Shown here: positions 1-10,117 of the stretch, one piece after another
Numbering within the stretch: the first letter of the stretch is position 1
Layout of the letters: each line of letters begins with the position of its first letter
DNA from: Ophiothrix spiculata
Taxonomy: Eukaryota; Echinodermata; Ophiuroidea; Amphilepidida; Ophiotrichidae
DNA length: 21,298 nt
Reading direction: 5' to 3' (one strand)
Assembly: GCA_000969725.1 (NCBI GenBank)
Contig: JXSR01S032802.1
Notes under the pieces: model-generated
The model's database searches: none
Seen by the model: only the letters and a program-made list of their open reading frames with translations
Told to the model about the DNA's origin: nothing
Made by a program: the position numbers and the translations under genes

Positions 1-279
1 GAACAAAAGATCAAGTGAAAATCCGCGATTTTGAATTTAGATAGCAAAATCCTGATTTTTGCTATTTATTCTGAAGATCATGATTTTCCAATCTAAAAGT
101 ATTTCAATGTGCCATCTTTACGTATTGTAATAATTTTCAAATCTATAAGGAAGAACCAAATCCACCACTTGATAGCTAAATTAAGTTAATAAGGGGTATG
201 TCTCCAACTACTAAGGCACTGGGAATTCCCCCCCCCCCAAGATGTTTTACGAAATATAAAGAAGGGTTAGGGGTCGCTT
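1..279. other. unassigned AT-rich DNA with one poly-C run
   Basis: No reading frame or repeat family could be recognised here. The only notable feature is an uninterrupted run of 11 C at 228-238, preceded by GGGAATT. Similar C or G runs in this window sit at or near the ends of transposable elements, so this may be the worn end of another one. No partner end was found. Confidence 0.4.
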
Positions 280-362
280 CAAAACTCAACTGGCGGTTGA
301 CCGCCGGAACATTTGGGCGGTTGTCATTGTTCATAACAATAGCAACCGCCAAGAACCGGATG
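280..362. repeat. small palindromic repeat, copy 1
   Basis: A GC-rich island in AT-rich DNA with strong self-complementarity. Arms at 316-331 and 335-350 pair at 14 of 16 positions around a 3-base loop. A second GGCGGTTG-type half-site lies just upstream. In inverted orientation the sequence resembles 14641-14698: both share AACTCAACYGG and a TAGCAACCG core. Two separated relatives, each foldable, fit a short foldback or MITE-like element. The half-sites GTTGYC and RGCAAC recall RFX X-box halves, but their spacing is too wide for a standard site. No flanking target duplication was identified. Confidence 0.55.
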
Positions 363-450
363 TTTTAAAGTGATTCCTTAACTAATCGTGCATTTTTATT
401 TCCTAGATTTAACTATTGATGAGGGAAGAGAAATATCTACTATAGTGCAA

Positions 451-1876
451 TGGCGATGCTTGGAAATAATATTGCAGTTATACATTCCCTAAACGATTTC
501 AATTATTTTTGCTAAGTCGTCGTCTCTGCCTTGAATTAATTTAAAATATCATTGACCGCTGAAGAACTCTCAAGATAAATTATGCAAGTTCCGTTAGTTT
601 ATTTCTCTTCATTAAATGACATCATGGGAACAATATGACGATCTATAAAGATTTGTTCAATGGTTTCAAAGGGGCTGAAAATATGATTTAGGAAACACAT
701 AGTAAAGGAAACCAAAGAATACAAAATTAGAATAACCTTAGTTTTTTTAATTAGATAAAGTCGGTTCTACTTTTACATTTTTTCTAGATTTTATAAGTAT
801 TGTATTGCCTTCTATCCAACAAATTTGTGTATTGTATTATAACGTTACAATGAAAGTCATTTACTAATTACGACGTTTAGAATACGGTATTTCAATGGCA
901 AATGTCCCAAACGTTACCATAATGGTACATGATTATCGCATTGGATTATAATTATTAGGTTGTTAAGTATTCTTCTTATGGGTATAAAGAAATGAAAATC
1001 TCTTTATGTTCTTTTTTGACAAGAACACGTGCCGTTTTGGTAACGTTTGTGATATTTGCCATGGAATAACCCAATGATGGAAGGATCACGTGCTTTGAAC
1101 CATTTTAAAATCGCTTTATCAATAGAATTTAGTGCAAGCGGACAATGTTGAATGTGTAATGAAGGCATGACAGACCTGAAAGTCTCTCATCAACGAAAAG
1201 ATAACTTGTAATATACGAAACAATTTAAAGTGTCGATATAAAATCCAGATGACAAATTACATTTTGTGATTCATTTAGAAAAAAAAATCCCCGTTTATGG
1301 TATGGCCGTTTCTTTTTTTCTAACCAAGATATGAATTTGTATATTTCCTTAACCAAAAGATTATAGAAGTACAGCCCACTCAAAAAGTGTCAGCGCCTTT
1401 TAGTTGATTTTATACTTGTTTTCACTAACTATATGGCTTTTGGTGATATTGTCCAAAATGTCAATCATTACAATAATTGAACACCAATTATAACACATGG
1501 GATTTTTAATCGCACCTTTTGCAGACTGCTGACACTCAAAAACATAATTATTACATTTTCAGTATTAAATACCACAAAAGGGATAAGTTGGAGGATTGAA
1601 TCATTTTACAAAGGCAAATCCTCAGTTCAATGAACAATATCTCAATATAAATTGCCCACTGTTCTTGCCCAGTATTTTTTTTCTTATGGACCCACAGTAT
1701 TAATTCAGTATTATCTTATGGCACTTTGTACTCCGTGCTTGTTACTTGAGTAATAGAAATAATAACCGATCTTATTAAACAGGCACCTGAAGAGAATACA
1801 GATTACATTCGGGAAACTTCTTTTCAAGGAGGAGGCGTAATGTTGAAATATGTGTGGAAGAAGACAAAGACATAGT
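451..1876. repeat. long direct repeat, family A, copy 1
   Basis: This segment is repeated in the same orientation at 18144-19533 with only scattered substitutions and small indels. Landmarks occur in the same order in both: TGGCGATGCTTG, CTAAGTCGTCGTCTCTGCC, ATTGACCGCTGAAGAACTC, CAAGCGGACAATGTTGAATG, AAAAAGTGTCAGCGCC and CACCTGAAGAGAATACAG. Relative to copy 3, this copy lacks about 46 bases just after the first landmark and keeps about 45 bases after 1801 that copy 3 lost. There is no conserved open frame: the longest frame at the right end hits stops and is not kept in the other copies. It could be a segmental duplication or a non-coding transposable element; clear terminal repeats are not visible. 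Confidence 0.85.
886..1071. repeat. imperfect inverted repeat inside family A copy 1
   Basis: The left arm (886-931) and the reverse complement of the right arm (1026-1071) match at about 36 of 46 positions. They share the core ATGGCAAAT followed by AAACGTTACC. The loop is about 94 bases. The same fold is present in copy 3. It could be the terminal repeats of a tiny old MITE carried inside the larger repeat, or a long-loop RNA hairpin if transcribed. Confidence 0.6.
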
Positions 1877-2829
1877 TTATACCTTCGGTCGGTTTTGAAT
1901 TTGTTACAAATGTTAGTGGCCATCAATATACGGTAGACTTTAAGTGTAACTGGTTGATCTGTAAATTATACTACTTAGATGTCGGTTAGTCAGAAAAATT
2001 CACTTGTTAAATCCCTAACCTAATTATTTCAGAATCGTTTTACTAAAGTGGTTTATGTATAAACCATATATACTAGTTTAGGCATTATACACTACTTTAC
2101 AATCTTAAAAAATATCAAAATTAACGTGATTGGCGATGATCTGCTTATAAAAGGAGACATTAAGGACGAAAAAGAAAATTGAATATACAACAGCTACTAT
2201 CATTGAGACAAATAAATAGTCAATGAGGAGGCTTTAAATATTTAAAATAATTCTTTGTGAAAGGATTTGTTTTCCCCTAACTTTAGTGGACTATAACACT
2301 GTTATGTTATGCAGAAGCAACCCGTTAAATACTGAACATTTCAAGTCTATCAGATATTAGTATCCGAGAAAGCTTTCGACATAAAATTTTCTTTACCAGA
2401 GTTAGATATTAAGCCAATCAATGATTTATAAAAATCAGTTGAGGTACGTAAAAATGTATTAGTTCAACAATGATAAATACCTATCAATCAATACAAATAA
2501 AATACCGACACTTTGAAAAAAGTGGCCACAGTAGCAAAAAGTAATTATATATTTATCTACTGTGCGAACGTGACAAGAAAAAGTGTAATCATTTTATGTA
2601 CAGAAAGGTCAGTGTCAGCTTTCTAATGGAAGGTAATGTGTAATCAATTGCGTTTCCTTATTAGGGTAGGCCCTATGTATTTATTTTTAAAGCTACATGA
2701 CTTGATTGTTCAGAAAAAATACGAATCAGAATTGGTTTTTAATCATGGAAAAAGAACTAATTTTCAGTTCATATTTATGAACTCGAACCATGGTCTCTTG
2801 TACATATCAAATACGGTGTGACAGTAATA
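1877..2829. other. AT-rich stretch with no recognised feature
   Basis: Scanned on both strands. Only short frames of about 60 codons or fewer are present, with no recognisable motif, codon bias or splice arrangement. No copy elsewhere in the window was recognised. Likely intergenic or intronic. Confidence 0.5.
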
Positions 2830-3072
2830 ATCCTTGCATCAAAATGCACAATATGCTATGGCACTATAAACCACTTATTCCTAAAGGGGCAGCGAAAGTA
2901 ACCTTCTTAATCACCAATGTTCAATGGATTGAGAAGAATTGTGTTAGTGGCATCGCATACTGACTGACTGTGTAAAGTTCTCTATTTATCCTAATCTTAA
3001 CCGGAAATTAAAATGAAGTTGATGAAAATCTCTCATGACAGCAGTATGTTATTGTGGTTTGATATCTAAGGC
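2830..3072. repeat. diverged duplicated segment B, copy 1
   Basis: This matches 12905-13175 in the same orientation at low but extended similarity. Shared landmarks in order are GACAG, a CCTTG..TCAAA block, CGAAAG.AACCT followed by an AATGTT block, TTAACCGGA.ATTAA, GTTGATGAA, ATGACAGCA and GGTTTGA.ATCTAA. The order of the blocks is better evidence than any single one. It is interrupted on the right by an R1 element starting near 3074. No coding frame is preserved. Confidence 0.6.
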
Positions 3073-3073
3073 A

Positions 3074-3500
3074 TACCCCCCCCCCTATGAAATTTAAATT
3101 GGAATGCTAAAAGTTGCTTTGCTTTATACCATAGTATAGGGTAGGGTCTCCTCTATCCATTGATACCAAAATTATGGAAATCGGCCAAGGCGTTACGTAA
3201 TTATAACGTTATAAGTACTTCCGAGTCGGAAAAATCACGATTTTGGGCAAAAATGGCCATCAAATCGAAATTTCCCTGTAAAAGTTCTAAATATCGGAAT
3301 TTTGCCGGTTTTTTTGCTTATATAGAAGGGAAATGGTGTTTCTAATATGTTTTGTAAGTTTTAGGTGAATACCATGCAGATATTTTTCAAAATGACGACT
3401 TAAAATTTTCTCAGGTGGCAACCACCCCCCTACCGACCGACTTTGACGAGGTACCCTGACCCCCCTGGTACCTACGATTTTTTCCCCCTAAAATGACCGC
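3074..3500. mobile_element. R1 dispersed repeat, copy a
   Basis: It begins at a 10-C run (3076-3085) followed by CTATGAA, as in copy c. It shares ordered landmarks with the other R1 copies: a CTATCCATTGATACCAA box, AAGGCGTTACGTAATTAT, a GGAAAAATC block, TTTTTCAAAATG.CGACTTAAAATT, GACTTTGACG, GGTACC and AAAATGACCGCAAA. Copies b and c carry the same landmarks near 11577 and 20486. No transposase is encoded, so this is a non-autonomous dispersed repeat. The short plus-strand frame at 3160-3345 is an accident of the repeat. Confidence 0.75.
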
Positions 3501-3504
3501 AAAA

Positions 3505-3650
3505 ATGTTTTTTGATTTTTATCTTATTTTTTGAAAAATTGCCAAAAATAGGTCAAAAATGGCCATTTTGGTGACAGCGGAGGGATTTGTTTACATTTGT
3601 TGACCTATTTTTGGCATTTTTGTAAAAAACAAGAAAAAAACAATAATTTG
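3505..3650. repeat. large AT-rich inverted repeat
   Basis: A perfect 16-bp core pairs 3541-3556 (GCCAAAAATAGGTCAA) with 3600-3615. Weaker pairing continues outward, giving arms of roughly 45 bases. The loop at 3557-3599 is itself partly self-complementary (AAATGGCCATTT). It lies directly after R1 copy a and may be part of that insertion or a separate foldback element. It would form a stable cruciform or RNA hairpin. Confidence 0.7.
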
Positions 3651-4449
3651 AGAAAAGCGTTCATAGACATTTTGTTTCTAAATTCCAAAAACCAAAAAAA
3701 GTTTAGTTAGGCTTTCCAGAAATTTTGGGGCAAAAAAATACAGTTTTTGTCATTTTTTGCCAAACTGTCATTTTTGGTCACAAACTGATATCATCATTAT
3801 ATTCAGGGTAAAAATCCGCTCCTAAAAATGTATACTTTTATATAGTTAATATAATTAGTTAGAGTACAAAAGCCAAGGTCTACCCAGCTTTAAGAGAGTC
3901 TAGCATCATTTATTTTAAATTCTAGACCCTCTTAAATGTCATATGAGGGACAAACGATCATTTTTAGCCATTTTTGAGACACCTGGTAATAAGAAAGACA
4001 TAAGAATCCGACAGGAATAAAAAAGCATAGTTCGTTTATTACCGATGCCATGTGTACCTGACTCAATGTATTTTTTTTTTGTGCGAAATGTTTTATTCCG
4101 CTTTTTTATCATCATTTTTTTAAAACTTGAAATTCATCGGTATTAACAATTTATTTGAAACAATTTAATTTGAAATACTGTTTTAGTTGCATACATTATA
4201 AACTTGCTCTTTTACTTGACTTGTCTTTACTCTTTAACAGGTACAAGGGATTTGTGTTTTATTCTCGAGAAGTAATAGTAAAAAAAATAAAAACACCGAT
4301 GCTAGCATGGTGAAAATTGCACTGTAGATTTCATAATGACAGAAAAGAGATGGATCCGTGAATTCCTAATATTATATTTTTTTTTATCAATTTAAATGCT
4401 CAATTCTAATCTTTATAAACTTCTAACTCACAATTTTCAAATTCTGTAA
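3651..4449. other. AT-rich stretch with a compact hairpin
   Basis: No genes recognised. A 14-bp hairpin pairs TTAAGAGAGTCTAG (3890-3903) with CTAGACCCTCTTAA (3922-3935) across an 18-base loop, with one mismatch. The stem is too short for a typical animal pre-miRNA, and no T-run follows it directly. Poly-T and poly-A runs of 8 to 10 bases occur near 4070 and 4380. Confidence 0.5.
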
Positions 4450-4545
4450 AAACGAAGGTGGTACCCCCGATTTTTTTTAAATCAAAATGACCGCAAAGGG
4501 TGTAAAAACAAATTTTTAAATGCTCAGGGTCGAAAAAACCACCCA
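4450..4545. mobile_element. R1 dispersed repeat, fragment d
   Basis: A fragment from the right half of R1: GGTGGTACCCCC, then TCAAAATGACCGCAAAGG.TGTAAAA, then AAATGC.(C/T)A(G/A)GGTC. These landmarks appear in the same order near 20809-20880. The left half of the element is missing. A minus-strand frame over this fragment (4406-4609) is fortuitous. Confidence 0.6.
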
Positions 4546-5824
4546 ACCCCTTAAGAAGACGAGGATTAAAATAATTTTCATTCTCATAGTGCCTTTGGAC
4601 GTAAGTCATTAACTGGTCATATTTTTTGTTTCACACAAAAACATTGGTAAAACCATGCCAATTTGTATTCAACGGATTGTAACTCTGAATATATACACTT
4701 AAAACCTACAAAGTTAGATATTGATATTAGGATTTCAAATGTACCTGAATAAGTCTAAATTTTAGGGATGGGTAAAAATTATACAGGGTGCAAAATAAAA
4801 TAAAAGTGCATTTTGGTCAACCAACTTGGCACAATGAGATTTTGTTGGGGAAAGGTGTATCCAGATGACACAAACATTATTTGAAGGATGTAATGATAGC
4901 CTTCCATAAAATAATTTATTTGGTGACCAATTTCATTGTGGTCAAAATATTGAGGATGGTCAATATCTACTAAATGACTCATTAATGTTTGGGACATTTA
5001 TCGGTCTCAAGATTTTTCATGTACACACTACCTAAAAATTAATCACATAATTGGATTCCTCGACAAATTTCCTTTTGAAAAATGTATAACTTTTAACATT
5101 TACGTCGACTCGGTTAAAAGATATGTCGTTTTAAAGTTTTCGAGTGTAAATGCATGTTTTGTACAGTAATGTATAGAAAAAATTCCCCACATATAAACCA
5201 ATAAGAAACAACAAGATTTGGATGATATGTCAATATTCGATACATGCTTTAGCATTATACATATCTCATTGGAGTATATTAAAAGATTTATGATCTCAGC
5301 ATTTTTATTTTTAATAATACATATGTTTATAAATCATAACGTTCGAACACTTTTGCATGTAATCCTATGCGCGCCGCCTCCACCATCGCCGCCTCCACCC
5401 GATCCATCGTGTTCCCTAATTGCTTTTTCAAGTATAACTTCATTAATTAAAATCATGAAAAGTTCACTTTTTGTACATAACTAGAGTATAAATAGACCTT
5501 TCATATGATACCAAGTTTTTCCAAATACGTAAAGAAGTTTGAACAAATAAGCATGTTTTCTACAATTTGTTAGGGTAATATGTAACAAATCCATGATATT
5601 TGAGGGACCTGTTTGTGACGCAAGGCCCTTTGGAATTTCAACAAAAGACATTTGTCGATTGATAGTGTGTATACCGGTAGTTGATAACTGATGTGTTTCA
5701 ATAAAATTGCTCTGTAACAAATCAACAAATCACAATAATATTTACCTGGAAAAACAAACCACTCGAGTCATTTTTGGACACAAAGCATTTAAAGCGTGAT
5801 TTAAGAATCTTTTCTAAATTGAAG
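4546..5824. other. AT-rich stretch with a short GC-rich imperfect repeat
   Basis: No recognisable gene. At 5373-5400 there are two copies of GCCGCCTCCACC 15 bases apart, a local GC peak in AT-rich DNA. In one plus frame (5218-5484) this reads as a proline run after a hydrophobic stretch, but there is no family resemblance and the composition around it is that of the non-coding background. The minus frame at 5481-5720 is equally unsupported. Confidence 0.45.
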
Positions 5825-6020
5825 TATCATTGATGTCATCGTTTGTATTTGCATTTATCAGCAAGCAATATACGGTTGTATAAACGTATCATTTACAATG
5901 TGCGTAATTTTCTCTTGCCAATACAATAACAAAATACAAATGTCAATCACTACTATACAATGACTGTCTGTTATCCTGCGCCAGTAGTAAAAAGGATTGC
6001 ATCTGGGTTAAGTAATAAGA
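5825..6020. repeat. diverged duplicated segment E, copy 1
   Basis: Ordered similarity to 8755-8970: GTCATC followed by CGTTT, TATTTGCATTTATCAGCAAG(C/T)AATATAC, then downstream TATCCTGCG, a TGGG(T)CAG/TTAAG block and AATTGCT/AATTACT. It is close enough to be convincing over about 30 bases and patchy elsewhere. No open frame is kept across the copies. Confidence 0.5.
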
Positions 6021-7444
6021 ATTGCTGAGAGGCACATTTTAGTGCAAAACACATTGCCTTTCTAGCCGACATTATACATCCTCTTCTTACAAATTGTTAG
6101 TTCTACCAAAACACAATTGTTTTAGGCCTTGAATATCAGTTACTCCGATCCAGCCAACCTTTTTTTTTTTTTCATTTTTTACAGATTGTAGGCTTGATTA
6201 TTTTTTTTATTGAATTACAAACATTTTGTATTTTAGTGTTGTTTTGTTTTGGAATGATAACATTATAAACTCACCCGTTTTGCCTCCCAAAACGGTGGAA
6301 CACTACGACTTCGAAATATCCCAATTTGAGTTTTGTATAATTTTGTATTATATAATATACATTTATTTGTAGCCGCTGATTTGAGCACTCGTACAATTTA
6401 CGTGTAAATTGATATCATTCAAGGCGAAAATTTGCATTTTTTTGTAAACAAAATCAAATACGACATCGTAATGTACATGTTTTTAATGCACTGTACAAGT
6501 CTGCCCTGATGGTTCAGTCGATGTTCCAATACTTCGTTATGTTTGAATTACCCGCGCCAGAAACAAATTTTGAGTCCCCAAAAGGCAATCGAATATTTTT
6601 TTTCTATTTCATGATTAAAACAGAAAATCTGATTCGCATTTTTCTGAACAATATCCGATGTAACATGCTGCAAAAGATGTGAAGATTAATTTGATGACTT
6701 TATTTACATTGTTATTAACACTTCTGTTCGTGACCCATTGAAATACCCGTGGAGGTTGTAACAGCTCCTTGGTTAGCTCCTTTATAAGGGTTAGAGGAAA
6801 TATGCATTTTATACTACTTAATATGACTTTATACTGCTAAATTTTACCTGTGGGATCACAGGTGGTGCTTCGTTTAGTTCTGACCCCCCCCCCCCCTCCC
6901 CGTTTTAAAATGAAGCCATCGCTACCACTGCACTACCCTAGACTCTTCCCGCTACTTTTTATCTACGTATTTTGTAACATTAATCAATAGAACATGTTTA
7001 TAGTAATATAACCTACCAGTATTAATTCTGTCCATGATTTTGTGGAATATTCGGGAAAATAGCAATTCTTTATCGAGTTTAATTGTTGTGCCTCCGGAGG
7101 CAAAAAATGATGTGAAACAGTGTTCCTAGTTAAGAAACCTATAAATATTTTGTTTAAACACCTTTCATGGGAAAACATACTATTTTTGATGAAATTGTTT
7201 CTCTATTAATAGATAGCAAATAATCTCTAGCAGCTTTGTTGGATCTTTTATCTGGTAAATCTGTCTGAGTTACACATTTAGGATTACAAAAACATATCAC
7301 ATAAAAGATATGTTACAAATTAGTTCTCTCTCAATTTTAGCCATTTCTCTTTAGATTTTTGTACTTTTTTGGATTCATTCTAGGTGGAATCTAGGCTAGT
7401 CCCTTTAACACCGGCATTTGTGCAGTGTAAGAGGGTCACCGCTT
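6021..7444. other. gene-free stretch with a poly-C run and small hairpin
   Basis: No gene recognised. A perfect 7-bp hairpin (ACCTGTG, loop GGAT, CACAGGT) lies at 6846-6863. It is followed at 6884-6896 by 13 uninterrupted C. Reading the minus strand from about 6940, a CAGTGGTAGCGATGG sequence leads into that homopolymer, which resembles the start of hAT-type elements such as the one at 10126. This could be a solo or decayed element end. A palindromic CCCGTTTTG/CAAAACGG pair is at about 6276-6296. Confidence 0.4.
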
Positions 7445-7670
7445 TGGTTTTCAATGTATTGAAACAAACGAATGGACATAAAAAGAACTTTTTTCTTTAA
7501 AACAAGACAATGACGTCATATCAATAGCTTTCATTGCGTGCATGGCATGTTCAAGGCACTAAGGTGGTGAGTGCTATTTTAAGATGGGCTCTCAACATAA
7601 CAAGGATTTCAACGAGGATTTCGAGGAATGTCATAAAAGCGTGTTGGAGTTTTTCACTTTTTATCTTTGT
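7445..7670. repeat. diverged duplicated segment C, copy 1
   Basis: It matches 14225-14455 in the same orientation. Landmarks in order are a TTCAAT.TATTGAAAC palindrome, ATGGACATA, CTTTAAAAC.AGACAATGACGTCAT, CAATA.CTTTCA, TG.ATGGCAT, GGT(G)GTGCTATT.TAAGAT and ACATAACAA.GATT. This is one of the clearest of the old pairs. It is non-coding in both copies. Confidence 0.7.
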
Positions 7671-7984
7671 GTTTAAGACATACATGTAATGTGTAATGTC
7701 CATAGTCATAAGTGTGCATGTATGTTTCTTGCTTACTTGTTTTTTTTTGTTGCTGCTGTAGTTTCTGTTGTACCTGTTGCTGTTTTGCTGGAAAACAAAT
7801 CTAGTGAGAATGTATTGGTACTAGAAAATCGAAATTGAAACTATTTAAAACATCATTTTAAATGAAAAAGAACCATTTGTATCTAAAGAATACAAGCATG
7901 TAACATAAAATCTGTTTAATATTCATCAATCCATCCAAAATGAGAAAACAAAATACGGTATATCTAGTAAACTATAACTATGTT
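7671..7984. other. short gene-free spacer between segments C and D
   Basis: A T-run followed by loosely repeated TGTTGC/TGCTGT words at 7741-7790 is the only structure seen. The equivalent spacer in the right half is about 1.5 kb longer, partly because it contains the LINE relic, a hairpin insertion and the second palindromic element. Confidence 0.4.
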
Positions 7985-8210
7985 TTCTATTTTGTACCAC
8001 ACAAAATTAAAACAAAGCATATTCATATTCGATTGACTTTATAAAAGTCGAATGCCAATAAAAATACGGTATGTTTAAAACACTTGAGAGTAGAGATGGA
8101 ATTTTACATGTAATAACGCTGTATTGTTGGAAGCAGTGAATGTATGATGACAATCAAGTATTCTCAGGTGATGAATGGATGTCGTATATGGTTGTATTAC
8201 TGTAGATGTC
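7985..8210. repeat. diverged duplicated segment D, copy 1
   Basis: It matches 15990-16185 in the same orientation through TACCA.A.AA, AGCAT..CATATTCGAT, ATAAAAG and A(G/A)GTGATGAATGGAT(G/A)TCGT. Similarity is patchy, but it lies downstream of segment C in both halves, which supports shared ancestry. Confidence 0.5.
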
Positions 8211-8754
8211 ATTGACATTAAACCACGTGTGATAAAGACAAAAACATAATAATTCGAATGATTATGATACTGTGAGATAAATCTATAGTCAACGGTATAA
8301 TATGATAGCGTTGACGGCGATAAGAATATTTATAAAATGGTTAATATTTTAATGAATTTTGGACAAAACACTGCAACTTTTTGTAGTTTGAATGATATAG
8401 CCTATATCTGTTTCTGACGACACGCCTTATCATTTCGACATAAAGCATCTCTTGACATAACTCTTTGACATCAACTTTATATCGACACATATGTCGATGT
8501 CTACAACAAGTTATTGCGACATGTCGACGTGAAAAAACAGTCTCGACAGAAACCTTCATATCTTTAGACTCTACTCTTTATGAATGGCAAAAATTGTTAT
8601 TGTGTGTCAAGTAATAGTGGGTAAAATCTTGCACTGAACATGACATACACCGTCATGATATTTTCGAAGAATAGTAAAAGGGTAAGACAATTCATTTATT
8701 TTCGTCTAACAAGTTGTGCAAGTTACGAGAGTTTGGAATATTTTCTGATATTCC
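8211..8754. other. gene-free stretch with clustered TCGACAT words
   Basis: Within about 120 bases (8430-8550), TCGACA, GCGACAT, TTGACAT and their complements occur at least seven times. They include a perfect 7-bp hairpin, ATCGACA-CATA-TGTCGAT, at 8481-8498. A minus-strand frame of 72 codons crosses this area (8341-8559), but its arginine- and cysteine-rich product reflects the repeated words and matches no family I recognise. Confidence 0.4.
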
Positions 8755-8970
8755 TTACAATCGTATAGTCATCCGTTTTCGTATTCATCAGCAAGTAATA
8801 TACATTTATCTCAAACCATTTATTACAAACAGATCATTACCACTAGTGTATGTGTTATTACAATATAATGATAAAAAAAGTTTTTCAGTCACTTAACCGA
8901 CAGTGTACTATCCTGCGTGATCTGGAAAATGGAATGTACATGGGTCAGATGATGATAATTACTTGAAGAC
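8755..8970. repeat. diverged duplicated segment E, copy 2
   Basis: Counterpart of 5825-6020. The best block is GTATTCATCAGCAAGTAATATAC, followed at similar distance by TATCCTGCG and ATGGGTCAG. Between the blocks the two copies differ by several indels. Confidence 0.5.
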
Positions 8971-9338
8971 AAATTTTGATTGCAAATATAATTACATCAC
9001 GGAGCAAATATGCAATTATCTCAGTAATGTGAGTATGTCCAACGATGGGGTTGTCCCGTAGTTGCCGTAACGAGCTTAGCAACCCCTTTGTCACATATCA
9101 CCATATACAGCCAAAAAGTACGAATGAAGTACACTGTTTCAGACATTGCAATACATGTATTGCGATTATAAACCGGTGTACATTATTCGTGCGTTTCTTG
9201 ATGTGTGACTGAGGCCTTACAAACATAGGCTACTTGTCTTCTTCCTACAACACATTCACTTAGCTAGTTCAAACGTTCTGTCCGTGCATAACAATGCATT
9301 TCGCATTCCGTAGTAAAATATTTTGTTAACCAATTACT
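8971..9338. other. gene-free stretch
   Basis: No open frame, repeat copy or RNA structure could be supported on either strand. Base composition is close to the window average. Confidence 0.4.
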
Positions 9339-9622
9339 TAAGGCGAAATCATTCTCGGCCTCCAAACAAAATTTTTCCTACCAAACATTTGGTCGTGACG
9401 TCACCAAATATTTGCAATCGAACTTAAAGTATGAACTGGTAGCAAACATTTGGTCCAATGTATATGGCAATTCAATAGCATGTGCAATCTAGCGCGACAT
9501 TTTATTTGGTCTCAACTCGGTGTTGACGTTATTTTGTTTGGGGTCACACGTCATTTTGACGTCACGACCAAATGTTTGGTAGCGAAAAATTTGTTTGGAA
9601 GCCGAGTATGTTTTCGGCTTTA
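9339..9622. mobile_element. MITE with ~70-bp terminal inverted repeats
   Basis: The left arm (about 9354-9409) and right arm (about 9554-9606) are near-perfect inverted copies. Both carry TCCAAACAAA, CCAAACATTTGGTCGTGACGTCA (or its complement) and the terminal CTCGGC. Weaker pairing extends outward through GGCGAAA...TTTTCGGC. The outermost flanks are TTAA on the left and TTTA on the right, which would fit a TTAA target with one change, but this is tentative. The element is about 284 bp and encodes nothing. Both arms contain TGACGTCA palindromes. Small frames on both strands across it are fortuitous. Superfamily undetermined. Confidence 0.8.
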
Positions 9623-10029
9623 TTCTATGATGTCTAAATGGCATAATTTGTATGAACAAAACAACACGAGACGCATACAACAGTGGTGTTTAACGTACAG
9701 CTCTAATTGAAATTTAGTTTTATAAGAGTTCCGCTGCCGTTATTTTAACAGCTGCTTATTTGAATTTGAAAAGAAATAAGGTTAATGTCCAAAATAGCAA
9801 TAGCGTATTTACAACACAACCTCTCAATTGTAATGGTGACAACGTTGTTGCACTGTGACTAAATCCTAAGGCAGCATTTCAATGTTCATCAATTATAAAT
9901 GGAAATGACTGACTTGCTGTTAGAACTACTTTGGCTCTCTGTCAGATAGAGAATCATACAAAATCATCGTGTATGTGTAGAATGCCTTAATGTAATCCTT
10001 ATTCTCCTAAGCTTTTTTTGTAACACGTC
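9623..10029. other. gene-free stretch leading into R1 copy b
   Basis: No coding or RNA feature seen. The last 40 bases resemble the sequence just left of R1 copy c (AAGC.TTTTTT..AACACGTC in both), so R1 may begin up to about 40 bases before the position given for copy b. Confidence 0.4.
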
Positions 10030-10117
10030 CTCCGAAGGGGGGGGGGGGTTGCAACCCCCTAATATTTCAGAACAAAACCTCCTATGATATTGGTTTTGCT
10101 ATTAATAGATAGGTATG

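Noticed and set aside
1780..1876. Splice acceptor (TTAAACAG) and exon at the right end of family A
   Set aside because: A frame of about 30 codons follows AAACAG, but the upstream pyrimidine tract is poor, the frame is not kept in copies 2 and 3, and indels are not multiples of three.
3890..3935. Pre-miRNA hairpin
   Set aside because: The stem is only 14 bp with an 18-base loop, shorter than animal pre-miRNAs. No second related hairpin nearby.
5218..5484. Plus frame with a hydrophobic stretch followed by a proline run, resembling a small membrane protein
   Set aside because: The proline run is a two-unit GCCGCCTCCACC repeat, and the hydrophobic part is what AT-rich DNA encodes by chance. 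No splice context or family match.
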